From the NCBI GenBank assembly GCA_002428735.1, contig DIXO01000029.1, positions 1 through 27,736 on the forward strand: a stretch of 27,736 nucleotides of DNA, read 5' to 3'. Both the position numbers and the translations under genes were made by a program. Shown piece after piece: positions 20,108 through 27,736 of the stretch; position 1 is the stretch's first letter, and the number at the start of each line of letters is the position of its first letter. The notes beneath the pieces are model-generated. The model was not told the DNA's origin and did no database searches. It saw only the letters and a list, made by a program, of their open reading frames with translations. This DNA is from Syntrophaceae bacterium UBA6078. Lineage in GTDB: Bacteria; Desulfobacterota; Syntrophia; Syntrophales; UBA2210.

Positions 20108-20328
20108 CGCCGGTTCACTGGAAAATCCTTGAATGCATTTTCTTGAAAGATGGATTCCTATTCAAACGGCAAGTCGGTTCTCATCGGACATACACAAAGT
20201 CCGGGGTATTACGACCCATCGTCATACCAACCTATCCTGAAGTAGATGAGGACATCATTCGCTCAAATATGAGAACGGCTGACATGAGTCGGGAAAGATA
20301 TTTTGAGCTGTTGAAACAATGTAAATAA
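20095..20328 (+). CDS. hicA: HicA-family mRNA interferase toxin
   Basis: A 77-residue protein of the HicA dsRBD-like fold: WKILECIFLKDGFLFKRQVG, then the catalytic His30 in GSHRTYTK, a strand (VLRPIVIPTYPEVD) and the closing helix. HicA cuts mRNA and tmRNA. It starts inside the hicB stop region, and its own stop is eight bases before the integrase region. It is somewhat longer than the common 60-residue HicA but has the required histidine. Confidence 0.8.
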   Translation: MPRITPVHWKILECIFLKDGFLFKRQVGSHRTYTKSGVLRPIVIPTYPEVDEDIIRSNMRTADMSRERYFELLKQCK

Positions 20329-20396
20329 TTGCTGGTTTGCGTTACCTGTCCTTACAACTATCCAAAGCTCAAAGATCATTACAAATCCAAAAAACC

Positions 20397-21452
20397 ATGG
20401 CCCTCAAATTCCGCAACGACAGATGGTACATCGATTACTTTCCCGAAGGGCGATATGGCCCCCGGAAGATGCTCCCCCTCCCGGAAGGGATTTCGGAAGA
20501 AGAAGCAAAGGGCCTGGACACGCAGATCCGCGATGCCGCGGTACGGGCAAGATCCGGAAAGCAGAAAATCGCAAAGCCCTCCAATCTGACCGTCAAAGAA
20601 CTGTTCGACAAGTATCTTATTTGGTACAAGCTCCAACGATCCCCAAAGACCTATAACGACATCAACTCTGTCTTGAAGTGCCACATCATCCCGACCCTGG
20701 GGAGAGAAATAGCTGAGAACATCGGGCCGGATCATATCCTTCTCTACAAAACTACCCGCAAACATCAGAAGGGATCTAACGTATCGATCAATAAGGAACT
20801 GGCTTACTTTTCAGGGTTCATGAAGTGGGCGGCCAAAAAGGGCAATGAATATATTTCCCCCCGTGAACTCAAGATGGAGAAGCTGCCATACAAGAGGCCG
20901 ATCCCGATTGTGCTGTCCTTCGATGAAGTGATCAAAATCTTAAATGCGACCGAACCGAAGTACCAGGCCTTTTTCCTATGCCTGTACTCGCTCGGGTTGC
21001 GGCTTAAAGAGGCCAGGCTGCTCACATGGGATCATGTCGATTTTGAAAATGACTCGATCATGGTTCAACAGAAAGGCGGGGGGTACAAGCAACTGCCAAT
21101 GGGCGAGGCCCTGAAAACGCTCTTGAAAAATCTTCCCCACTATGAGAACGTTCCCTATGTCTTCTGGAACCCAGGGAGAAAGGCTCCCCTGTATGATCCC
21201 CGAAAGGCAATAGCCAGAGCAGTTAAGAAGGCGGGGATAAAAAAAAGAGTCACCCCCCACCTGTTCCGGCATTCATGGGCGACTCATCTTCTGGCAAAAG
21301 GGACAAATCTCCGGGTGATTCAGAAGCTATTGGGACATGCCCAACTCAGCACCACGGAGATTTATACGCATGTCGATCTGGAGGTTTTGCGGGAAGCAGT
21401 ATCCGCGATAAAGATTGAGGTCTCTACGGAAAATGCAGAGAACACAGGGTAG
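20397..21452 (+). CDS. int: Tyrosine-type phage integrase
   Basis: A 351-residue tyrosine recombinase. The N-terminal arm-binding region (ALKFRNDRWYIDYFPEGR) and a core-binding domain at about 62-150 are followed by the catalytic domain. The active-site residues are Arg202 (LGLRLKEA), Lys226, His288 and Arg291 (HLFRHSW), His314 (LLGHAQLSTT) and the nucleophile Tyr323 (EIYTHVD). The start at ATG 20397 is chosen by family alignment; an earlier TTG at 20337 is open, and neither has a good ribosome site. It lies 48 bases from the tRNA-Lys fragment, the expected position of the integrase beside its attachment site. Confidence 0.92.
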   Translation: MALKFRNDRWYIDYFPEGRYGPRKMLPLPEGISEEEAKGLDTQIRDAAVRARSGKQKIAKPSNLTVKELFDKYLIWYKLQRSPKTYNDINSVLKCHIIPTLGREIAENIGPDHILLYKTTRKHQKGSNVSINKELAYFSGFMKWAAKKGNEYISPRELKMEKLPYKRPIPIVLSFDEVIKILNATEPKYQAFFLCLYSLGLRLKEARLLTWDHVDFENDSIMVQQKGGGYKQLPMGEALKTLLKNLPHYENVPYVFWNPGRKAPLYDPRKAIARAVKKAGIKKRVTPHLFRHSWATHLLAKGTNLRVIQKLLGHAQLSTTEIYTHVDLEVLREAVSAIKIEVSTENAENTG

Positions 21453-21500
21453 GCTCTACGGACAACCTTTGCAACTACCTGATATTATCTGTTACACACT

Positions 21501-21548
21501 TGACTTTTAATCAGTTGGTCACCGGTTCAAATCCGGTACGGCCCACCA
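21501..21548 (+). other. Element attachment site: 3' half of tRNA-Lys(UUU)
   Basis: The segment starts in the anticodon stem (TGACTTTTAATCAG, anticodon TTT). It continues through the variable loop, has a perfect five-pair T-arm (ACCGG-TTCAAAT-CCGGT) and ends in ACGGCCCACCA. The matching acceptor 5' strand GGGCCGT is absent upstream, so it is not a complete tRNA. It marks the right end of the element; the intact gene should lie at the left end, outside the window. Confidence 0.85.
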
Positions 21549-21559
21549 AGACTATCAGA

Positions 21560-21588
21560 GGGGCGACCTGTTCAGGTCGGCCCCTTTT
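21560..21588 (+). terminator. Rho-independent terminator behind the tRNA-Lys end
   Basis: GGGGC-GACCTG pairs with CAGGTC-GGCCCC across a two-base loop, with one bulged G, followed by TTTT. It is the terminator of the original host tRNA-Lys gene, now left behind the attachment site. Confidence 0.8.
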
Positions 21589-21949
21589 CTGCCGGTGATT
21601 GTCCTTTAAGGGTCCCCCGCTTTTGACAGGTACCCACCCCAGCTGTCCTTTCCGGTCAAAACACATTCATGAAAATCCTCATGATCCTGATGGCATACAG
21701 CGTACAACCGAGCAATCAACAAAGCTGTTGAAAAGGATGTTGATAAACATGTTGATAAAACGTGCAAGTGGTCTAGACCTTCCGACTTATACCGAATTGC
21801 CTGTAAGATGGGCATTCGTTTATATAGAGTAATATTAGATGGTTGCGTAGTAGCTTCCTAATTCTAAGCGGTTATAACATTGATCAAACCGTTATAAACG
21901 TTTCATGGACGACATGTCGGAAGGGGGTCACGTTTCGCCGCATAAGGAC
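21589..21949. other. Gap between attachment site and MFS gene
   Basis: No convincing gene. A 69-residue minus-strand frame with CHQDHEDFHECVL is open but has no ribosome site. Two tandem ATGTTGATAAA units occur near 21738-21760, and two copies of a GGTTATAAC/CGTTATAAAC type motif near 21870-21900. Their meaning is unknown. Confidence 0.4.
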
Positions 21950-23236
21950 CTAATTGTCCTGCTTCCCCACTATTTCTGTCGGAGTTGGTTTTTTCGGTTT
22001 TAAGCCAAGGATACACAGAGAGATGAGAATCAGGACAGCGATATTCAGCCACCATGCCCACCTGTATGAACCAGAGATGTCATAAATAACTCCTCCCAGG
22101 ACGGGGCCGATCGTTCCCGCTATACCGGATGTAAAGAAGGTCATGAGACCGTAAGCGGATCCAAGCACACCCCTGCCGAATCTATCGGAAACCAAGATCG
22201 GCATCATGGGCGCAAGGGAACCGTAACCAAAACCAAGGGTCAGGGCGTACACATAGAGCATCCCAATGGTTCTCACGTTGAGCAGAACAAGCATCCCGCA
22301 TGTCATAACAAGATACCCGAGAAGAGCGGAATACTTGGGATCATGGATATGGTCGCTGAGCCATCCGAAGAAGAACCTCCCGAATATACTCCCAACGCCA
22401 ATGGCTCCAAGGGATGAGGCGGCGGCAATCCTGTCTATACCGTTGTCAACGGCATATGGAACCTGATGGACAAATACCATCATCTGAACCATTATGGCTC
22501 CCGTGAAGCAGATTACGAGGATCCAGAAGCGGTTATCACCGAGGATATGTGGGGAAGGTACATCGAAAACCACGTTGACCGTGTTTTCTGGTTCAATGGT
22601 ATGCTTTTCAGGTGGATCTCCATCCGGCAGAAGGCCGTATGCCTCCGGGGTAGATTTCTTCATTATGAACTGGGAAACAAGCACCCCCACAACCAGGATG
22701 ATAAATCCAAGAGTTATGAAACCAGTGCGCCAGTCATAGTGTTTGACGATCCAGCCCGCCATCGGCGTGAGCAGCATGGTGCCGAGACCGATTCCGATCG
22801 TTGCCACCCCTATGGCGACCCCCCTGCGCCGTATAAACCATTTCCCCACGGAGGCAGCGCTTGCCACGCTGCCGATGCCGGCGGATCCGATACCGCATAA
22901 AATCCCGAAGGTTATGTACAGTTGGGCCGGGGTACGGACAAAACCCGTGGCGACAAAGCCGGCGGCAACGATGCAGGATCCAATAGTCATGATCCATCTC
23001 GGCGCCATTCTGTCAAGCATGCGCCCGGTTAAGAGGCCGCCAAGCCCATACATTATCAGGTTTATTGAAAATGCGAGAGAGATGGTCGACATGGGCCACT
23101 GATAATCCATAAACATGGGGCGCACAAAAACGCCGAAGCAATACCGGGCACCATAATTGGCAGCCAGAACGCAGAATGCTCCCGCGACAACAAACCAGCC
23201 CCAGTATATATCACCCAGTCTTCCAATTGTCTTCAA
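21950..23236 (-). CDS. MFS transporter, OFA (oxalate/formate antiporter-like) family
   Basis: A 428-residue protein with twelve predicted hydrophobic segments and a short central loop. The start (DIYWGWFVVAGAFCVLAANY, then GVFVRPMF) and the loop GRMLDRMAPRWIM between helices 2 and 3 fit OFA or monocarboxylate-type MFS carriers. These move small organic acids across the inner membrane. The start codon is TTG 23236, supported by AAGGAGGTGG just upstream. It is host DNA outside the element, close to CoA-transferase and thiolase genes, so a short-chain carboxylate is a reasonable but unproven substrate. Confidence 0.85.
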   Translation of the reverse strand: MKTIGRLGDIYWGWFVVAGAFCVLAANYGARYCFGVFVRPMFMDYQWPMSTISLAFSINLIMYGLGGLLTGRMLDRMAPRWIMTIGSCIVAAGFVATGFVRTPAQLYITFGILCGIGSAGIGSVASAASVGKWFIRRRGVAIGVATIGIGLGTMLLTPMAGWIVKHYDWRTGFITLGFIILVVGVLVSQFIMKKSTPEAYGLLPDGDPPEKHTIEPENTVNVVFDVPSPHILGDNRFWILVICFTGAIMVQMMVFVHQVPYAVDNGIDRIAAASSLGAIGVGSIFGRFFFGWLSDHIHDPKYSALLGYLVMTCGMLVLLNVRTIGMLYVYALTLGFGYGSLAPMMPILVSDRFGRGVLGSAYGLMTFFTSGIAGTIGPVLGGVIYDISGSYRWAWWLNIAVLILISLCILGLKPKKPTPTEIVGKQDN

Positions 23237-23323
23237 GCAACCACCTCCTTTTTTACAAGACCATAAAAGTATGATATCAACCCTCCCGCAGGGAACAATT
23301 GCAGGGGGTCAGAAATTAGCCAT

Positions 23324-25411
23324 ATGCCAGTGTCCACCCGAAAAAGTCACAGCAGATCCAAAAGAACAATAGATCCATACCATCATTTACGGGTAAGGCG
23401 CAAGCGTACGCAGCGGGAAAGTCCAAAGCCCCTTGAACCTCGCTCTGATCCGACACTGGAGGATGTGTTTTCGCGTATAGGAAACCCTGATTCCGAACTC
23501 TTCACTCCCGACCCCTTTCAACTCGATGCTCTCAGGGCCATACAGAAAACAGACTGTCTCGTGACGGCACCGACCGGGGCGGGGAAAACATGGATTGCCG
23601 AGAAGGCCATTCAGTTGATCCATGAACGGAACGGACGCTGCTGGTATGCCTCACCCCTCAAGGCCCTGAGTAACGCCAAGCGGGTCGAATTTGGAGATAT
23701 CTTCGGACATGACAAGGTGGGCATTCTGACCGGAGATACAAAGGAAAACGCTGACGCGCCTATCATCGTCGGGACCACGGAGATCCTGCGGAATAAACTG
23801 TATGAAGCCATGCATCGGGGTGAAGACCTCGATTATGATCTTGTCGTCCTTGACGAGGCCCACTTTCTGGGGGATGAAGAGCGGGGCGTGGTATGGGAAG
23901 AAATCATGATCTACCTTCCGGTCAGGGTGCACATGCTCCTGCTCTCCGCCACGATCGGAAACAATCGGGAGATAGCGGAATGGCTGAGTTCGCTGAGAAA
24001 GAAGGAATGCGTTATTGTGGAAGATATCAATCGGCCGGTCCCTCTCTACCCTTTGTTCTTCGATCCTCCGGGAACAATCACTCCTCTTTTGAACGGGAAC
24101 AAGCTCCACAAAGTCCCTGCCGATTGGCTTGCACGGAACATAAACAGACGTTCATTGAGAGGAAAGATTCCCCCTTTTGACAGAATTATCAAGGTCATGC
24201 GTACCTTCAACCTGCTGCCGGCCATCTTCTTCCTGAAATCGAGAGGGGAATGCGATGCCGCGGTAGAGTCCTGCACTCTTTCTTCGGATCGCGGGAACAA
24301 TGGATTTTTCGAAAAGGACCTTGACGGGATACTTGACCGACATCCCCACCTGAAAAGCCATAAACAACTGCATGCCCTCCGCCATGCGCGGGTCGGAGCG
24401 CACCATGGAGGACAGCTTCCGGTGTGGAAATCAGCTGTAGAGACCATGATGAAGAAGGGATATCTGGATGTGGTCTTCGCCACATCCACAGTGGCCGCCG
24501 GGGTCAATTTCCCCGCACGGACCGTGGTGCTCTTCAACTCGGACCAGTTCAACGGCCATGAATTCATCCCTCTGGATGCGACCGCTTTTCACCAGATGAC
24601 CGGGAGAGCCGGGCGAAGGGGGCAGGATAACATCGGCTTCATGATGGTCTTCCCTGGAAAATTCACGGATCTCGATCATATCCGAAAGACCTTCTTCGCC
24701 AAACCGGAGCGGATAACCAGCCGCCTCAGAAGTGACTTTTCGATGGTATTGAATCTCCTCCTGTCCCATACCCCCGAGGAGATCAGGGATATCTTTGATC
24801 GGTCGCTGGCCGATTATCAGTACCGGAAGAAGCAGGGCAAGACAAGGCTCTGGAGGGATTTCATCCGTCACCTGGACTTTTTGAAAGCGGAAGGGTTCGT
24901 GGACGGACAGAACCGCCTGACAGAGGATGGGATCTGGGCCTCCCAGTTGAGGCTGGATCAGCCCCTCCTGATCGCGCAATGCCTGCGGGAGGAAGCCCTC
25001 CCATGCGACAGCGAGGCCCTCCTTGCAGCCGTTATCGCGCCCTTTGCCTATGACAGGAGTTCTCTTGTCACCATCAGCAGGAGTTCGCTGCCGAAACGAC
25101 TGAAAAAGGCATATGGCCGTGTCTTACGATCTATAGAGCCTCTTTCACAAAGGCTGGCGGGTGCGGGATTCGAGACAGCGCCCCTCGCGATCTGGGTGGC
25201 GGCTGCGATCTACGGCTGGGCCGCTGGAATGGAGTGGGACCGGGTCATTCAGCGATCGAAGATGGCGGATGGCGATCTTGCCATGCTGATTTCGAGAACG
25301 GCGGACAGTCTCCATCAGATAGGATCCCTCAAGGAATCTCACCCGCAGGTGTCTGCCCGGGCCGCTGCGGCGCGAACCGCCATCCTCAGAGAACCGGTCG
25401 TGTTTGATTGA
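23324..25411 (+). CDS. Ski2-like superfamily II helicase
   Basis: A 695-residue DExH helicase. It has motif I APTGAGKT (82-89), motif Ia (SPLKALSNAK), motif II DEAH (177-180), motif III SAT (208-210) and motif VI QMTGRAGRRG (424-433). A helical C-terminal region follows. The pattern fits the Ski2/Mtr4 group and bacterial relatives, which unwind RNA or structured nucleic acids using ATP. The arch domain of Mtr4 is not seen. It is divergent from the MFS gene. ATG 23324 has a weak GGGGG site. The substrate is not known. Confidence 0.88.
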   Translation: MPVSTRKSHSRSKRTIDPYHHLRVRRKRTQRESPKPLEPRSDPTLEDVFSRIGNPDSELFTPDPFQLDALRAIQKTDCLVTAPTGAGKTWIAEKAIQLIHERNGRCWYASPLKALSNAKRVEFGDIFGHDKVGILTGDTKENADAPIIVGTTEILRNKLYEAMHRGEDLDYDLVVLDEAHFLGDEERGVVWEEIMIYLPVRVHMLLLSATIGNNREIAEWLSSLRKKECVIVEDINRPVPLYPLFFDPPGTITPLLNGNKLHKVPADWLARNINRRSLRGKIPPFDRIIKVMRTFNLLPAIFFLKSRGECDAAVESCTLSSDRGNNGFFEKDLDGILDRHPHLKSHKQLHALRHARVGAHHGGQLPVWKSAVETMMKKGYLDVVFATSTVAAGVNFPARTVVLFNSDQFNGHEFIPLDATAFHQMTGRAGRRGQDNIGFMMVFPGKFTDLDHIRKTFFAKPERITSRLRSDFSMVLNLLLSHTPEEIRDIFDRSLADYQYRKKQGKTRLWRDFIRHLDFLKAEGFVDGQNRLTEDGIWASQLRLDQPLLIAQCLREEALPCDSEALLAAVIAPFAYDRSSLVTISRSSLPKRLKKAYGRVLRSIEPLSQRLAGAGFETAPLAIWVAAAIYGWAAGMEWDRVIQRSKMADGDLAMLISRTADSLHQIGSLKESHPQVSARAAAARTAILREPVVFD

Positions 25412-25447
25412 TCTATGATTCGATCTTCCTTCGTATCGGTAACCATG

Positions 25448-26944
25448 TCATGCAAGCATCGTCCCCCTGTCCCGGTATCGCCTGTGCCAGGAGAAGGCCT
25501 CATCGAGCAGGACAGGGATGTGCCCGCCTGACTCCTTGACGGCTTTGCGGTAGTAATCTCTGAGGCCATCCCGGTAGTCCGGATGGGCACAATTTTCGAT
25601 AATGACCGCGGCACGTTCACGGGGATCAAGCCCGCGGAGGTCGGCAACCCCCTGCTCTGTCACAATCACGTGGACTTCATGTTCCGTATGGTCCACATGG
25701 GTCACGCACGGCACGATCCTCGAGATGGCACCCCCTTGGGTCGTCGAAGGTGTCATGAAGATCGAAAGGAAGGCGTTTCTCGAAAAGTCGCCCGAGCCCC
25801 CTATGCCGTTGACGATTGTACTCCCCAACGTGTGAGTCGAGTTCACGTTCCCGTATATGTCAACTTCGAGGGCCGTATTCATCGCCACGACACCCAGCCT
25901 GTTTATCACTTCTCCGCTGTTGCTTATTTCCTGGGGTCGAAGAATGACCTTTTCTCTATACTTATCGATATTATTGTAGAAACGCGTGAGCCCCGCGGGG
26001 GACAGAGCCAGCGCAGTAGCTGAGGCGAAGGTGAGTTTTTCCGCATCGATCAGATCGAAAATCGCATCCTGAATAACCTCGCTCCACAGTGAGATCCCGG
26101 TCCAGTCGCTCGCGAGGATCCCTTTCATCACGGCATTGGCAATCCCTCCCACACCTGATTGAAGCGGTGGGAGATCATCGTAAAGTCGCCCGCGAACACA
26201 ACGATTGATAAAATCAACGAGGTGGCGAGCGATTCCCTGCGATATATCGTCCACAGCCGTCAGAGGCCTGGTCTTGTCAGGCATGTCAGACCAGCAGATT
26301 GCGATAATCTTGTCGGGATCACAGGGTATGGCGGGGGAGCCGATGCGCTGTGACGGATCGGTTATCGGTATGTGCATGCGGCGAGGAGGACTATCCGGCA
26401 GGTAAATATCGTGCATGCCGTTCAGTTCCATAGGCTGAACCGTATTGATCTCAACGATGATCCCGTCAGCTTCTCTGACAAAGGTAGGCGAGACCCCCAC
26501 CGAAGTGGTGGGAACGATGCCGCCGTCCTCCATAATGCACGTTGCTTCAATAATGGCGACATCCAGTTTTCCCAGGAAGCCGCACCGGACCTGCTCGGCC
26601 ACCCTGCTGAGGTGGATATCATGGTACATGGTGCTTCCGTCATTGATCACCCGGCTGATAAGATTCCCCGTCTGATAGGGGTAGCGCCGGGCAATTGCCC
26701 CTGCGGACGCAAGCTGCTCGTCAAGTTCCTCGCCCACCGAAGCACCGGTAATCAGACCAATGCGAACCGAATCGCCTCCCCTTATCCGCTCCGCCAGGGC
26801 AAGGGGAACAACCTTGGGGTATCCGCACGAAGTAAATCCACTGCATGCGATATTCATCCCGTCCCTGATAAAACGAGCGGCTCTCCGAGGGGTCATCACC
26901 TTCGACAATAGATCCTTCCTCATAATACGATCACTAGCGTTCAT
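25448..26944 (-). CDS. Succinyl-CoA:acetate-type CoA-transferase (acetyl-CoA hydrolase/transferase family)
   Basis: A 498-residue class I CoA-transferase. Its features include MTPRRAARFIRDGMNIACSG at the start, the catalytic Glu (about 289) in LWSEVIQDA, a glycine-rich GVGGIANAV, and EVDIYGNVNSTH late in the sequence. Members move CoA between acetate and succinate or other acyl groups, or hydrolyse acetyl-CoA. ATG 26944 is five bases after GGGAGGG; a GTG at 26950 overlaps that site. It converges on the helicase gene with 36 bases between them and is divergent from the thiolase. A role in acyl-CoA/acetate exchange is inferred. Confidence 0.88.
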   Translation of the reverse strand: MNASDRIMRKDLLSKVMTPRRAARFIRDGMNIACSGFTSCGYPKVVPLALAERIRGGDSVRIGLITGASVGEELDEQLASAGAIARRYPYQTGNLISRVINDGSTMYHDIHLSRVAEQVRCGFLGKLDVAIIEATCIMEDGGIVPTTSVGVSPTFVREADGIIVEINTVQPMELNGMHDIYLPDSPPRRMHIPITDPSQRIGSPAIPCDPDKIIAICWSDMPDKTRPLTAVDDISQGIARHLVDFINRCVRGRLYDDLPPLQSGVGGIANAVMKGILASDWTGISLWSEVIQDAIFDLIDAEKLTFASATALALSPAGLTRFYNNIDKYREKVILRPQEISNSGEVINRLGVVAMNTALEVDIYGNVNSTHTLGSTIVNGIGGSGDFSRNAFLSIFMTPSTTQGGAISRIVPCVTHVDHTEHEVHVIVTEQGVADLRGLDPRERAAVIIENCAHPDYRDGLRDYYRKAVKESGGHIPVLLDEAFSWHRRYRDRGTMLA

Positions 26945-27276
26945 TGACACCCTCCCGGAGAAGATTACAGGTTTCTGTGGCTTCGGAGAAATATATCCGA
27001 TTTTTCTCTTTCCTACAAAAGCTTCTATTCTCTACCAGAAATTCGGAATATTTTCCGATACATTTTTTCTGGACAATTATCGGAACTTTGTGCAAAGTTT
27101 GAATTCCGAGGCGCAGGGCACAAGTCCATAGCCATCGACATATTGATATGGTTAACAGTGCTCAAGGAGGCTTTGAATTTTTTCCGGTTCAAAGGATTGG
27201 AGGTGAAGATCTTGAACATATGGTAAGAAAATGCAGCAGAATATGATCATTTCCTGAAAAGGAGGGGAGGGAAGAA
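26945..27276. promoter_or_regulatory. Divergent regulatory region with TCGGA/TCCGA palindromes
   Basis: The region lies between the divergent CoA-transferase and thiolase genes. It carries TCGGA-N8-TCCGA (26982-26999), TCGGA-N6-TCCGA (27043-27058), and a separate palindrome AACTTTG-TG-CAAAGTT (27084-27099) next to further TCGGA and TCCGA half-sites. They look like repressor sites controlling both genes. The regulator is unknown. Confidence 0.45.
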
Positions 27277-27736
27277 ATGAGTGAACGAGAAGTTGTATTT
27301 GTTGAAGGCATGCGTACGGCGTTCGGGAGGATGGGGGGGACCCTGCGGGACATTTCGGCCGAGGAACTGGCCGGGATCGGCATCAAGGGGCTGCTTGAAA
27401 GGACGAAGATCCACGAGAAGGATCATGTGGACTGCGTCTTTCTGGGATCGGCGGCGCACTGCTCCCGCGCCCTGAACCCGGCTAGGTGGGCACTTCTCTA
27501 CGCGGGACTTCCCTATGAGACATCGGCAAGCTACATCGAGATGCAGTGCGGATCCGCCATCGATTCCATCAATCACGCGGCCTGGAAGATTCTGTGCAAT
27601 CATGCCGACATTGTCATCGCCGGCGGGATGGAATCGTACAGCCAGATCCCGGCCAAGTTTTCCATGAGCCAGCCTCCGTATCAGCTGATTCCCCCCACGG
27701 CCATGCCAACTCAGCTTTCCCCTGTTCCCGAGGAGT
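27277..27736 (+). CDS. Thiolase (acetyl-CoA C-acyltransferase), truncated by window end
   Basis: Only the first 153 residues are present. AGGAGGGGAGGG precedes ATG 27277. The sequence REVVFVEGMRTAFGRMGGTL is the usual thiolase beginning, and the acylated cysteine is Cys91 in IEMQCGSAIDSIN. A segment IVIAGGMESYSQIP follows. Thiolases cleave 3-ketoacyl-CoA or condense acetyl-CoA. Together with the CoA-transferase it suggests short-chain acyl-CoA metabolism. The His and second Cys of the active site lie beyond the window. Confidence 0.9.
   Translation, partial: MSEREVVFVEGMRTAFGRMGGTLRDISAEELAGIGIKGLLERTKIHEKDHVDCVFLGSAAHCSRALNPARWALLYAGLPYETSASYIEMQCGSAIDSINHAAWKILCNHADIVIAGGMESYSQIPAKFSMSQPPYQLIPPTAMPTQLSPVPEE

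Noticed and set aside
21473..21548. Complete tRNA-Lys gene
   Set aside because: The acceptor 5' strand and D-arm are missing; only the 3' half from the anticodon stem is present.
21606..21815. 69-residue minus-strand frame with a Cys/His-rich CHQDHEDFHEC segment
   Set aside because: No ribosome site, no recognised family and no operon context; could be a gene remnant but cannot be supported.
24046..24567. 173-residue minus-strand frame inside the helicase
   Set aside because: Antisense of a clearly identified helicase with all motifs; no independent support.

Overview
The window holds the right-hand ~21.5 kb of a temperate phage or phage-derived element, followed by about 6 kb of host chromosome. 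The element ends at 21501-21548 in the 3' half of a tRNA-Lys(UUU) gene next to a tyrosine integrase. This is the usual scar of integration into a tRNA 3' end. The matching intact tRNA-Lys is not in the window, so the element continues past the left edge. Host genes to the right are an OFA-type MFS carboxylate transporter, a Ski2-like helicase, a succinyl-CoA:acetate-type CoA-transferase and a thiolase. These suit an anaerobic, fatty-acid- or syntrophy-oriented bacterium such as a Desulfobacterota/Syntrophia relative, but that assignment is inference.

Element layout, right to left. 19.7-21.45 kb (+ strand): hicB-hicA and the integrase. 18.27-19.56 kb (+): a 245-aa protein with a PIN-domain protein, bracketed by two copies of the 3' end of the repressor gene. 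17.1-18.2 kb: the lysis/lysogeny switch, with an S24 (LexA/CI-like) repressor on +, a divergent Cro-like gene on -, and two operator copies between them. From 17.06 kb down to 8.6 kb almost everything is one minus-strand early-to-late transcription unit. It runs CII-like regulator, small genes, HNH endonuclease, a recombination set (putative annealing protein, PD-(D/E)XK nuclease, coiled-coil protein, RuvC-like resolvase), a secreted 3D-domain protein, a replication-initiation protein with a hexanucleotide repeat tract, a DnaC-like loader, then a ParB-like protein, a TET-associated-type glycosyltransferase (TAGT-like) and both terminase subunits.

Downstream of the large terminase, where portal and capsid genes are expected, there are instead two accessory operons. 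One encodes a CobS/MoxR-like AAA+ ATPase and a 266-aa partner. The other encodes about nine small proteins, including a minimal ATP-dependent DNA ligase, a DUF6573-like protein and a stand-alone RarA/MgsA C-terminal-like domain. Each operon begins with a copy of the same ~130-bp promoter block. No portal, capsid or tail gene is visible. Either the structural genes lie left of the window, or the element has lost them or is a satellite. At the left edge is the truncated 5' end of a darT-like DNA ADP-ribosyltransferase gene.

The points most worth a second look are the ParB-TAGT-terminase cluster without a TET/JBP enzyme, the segment-swapped nuclease, the PIN cassette flanked by repressor repeats, and the paired operons driven by a duplicated promoter block.
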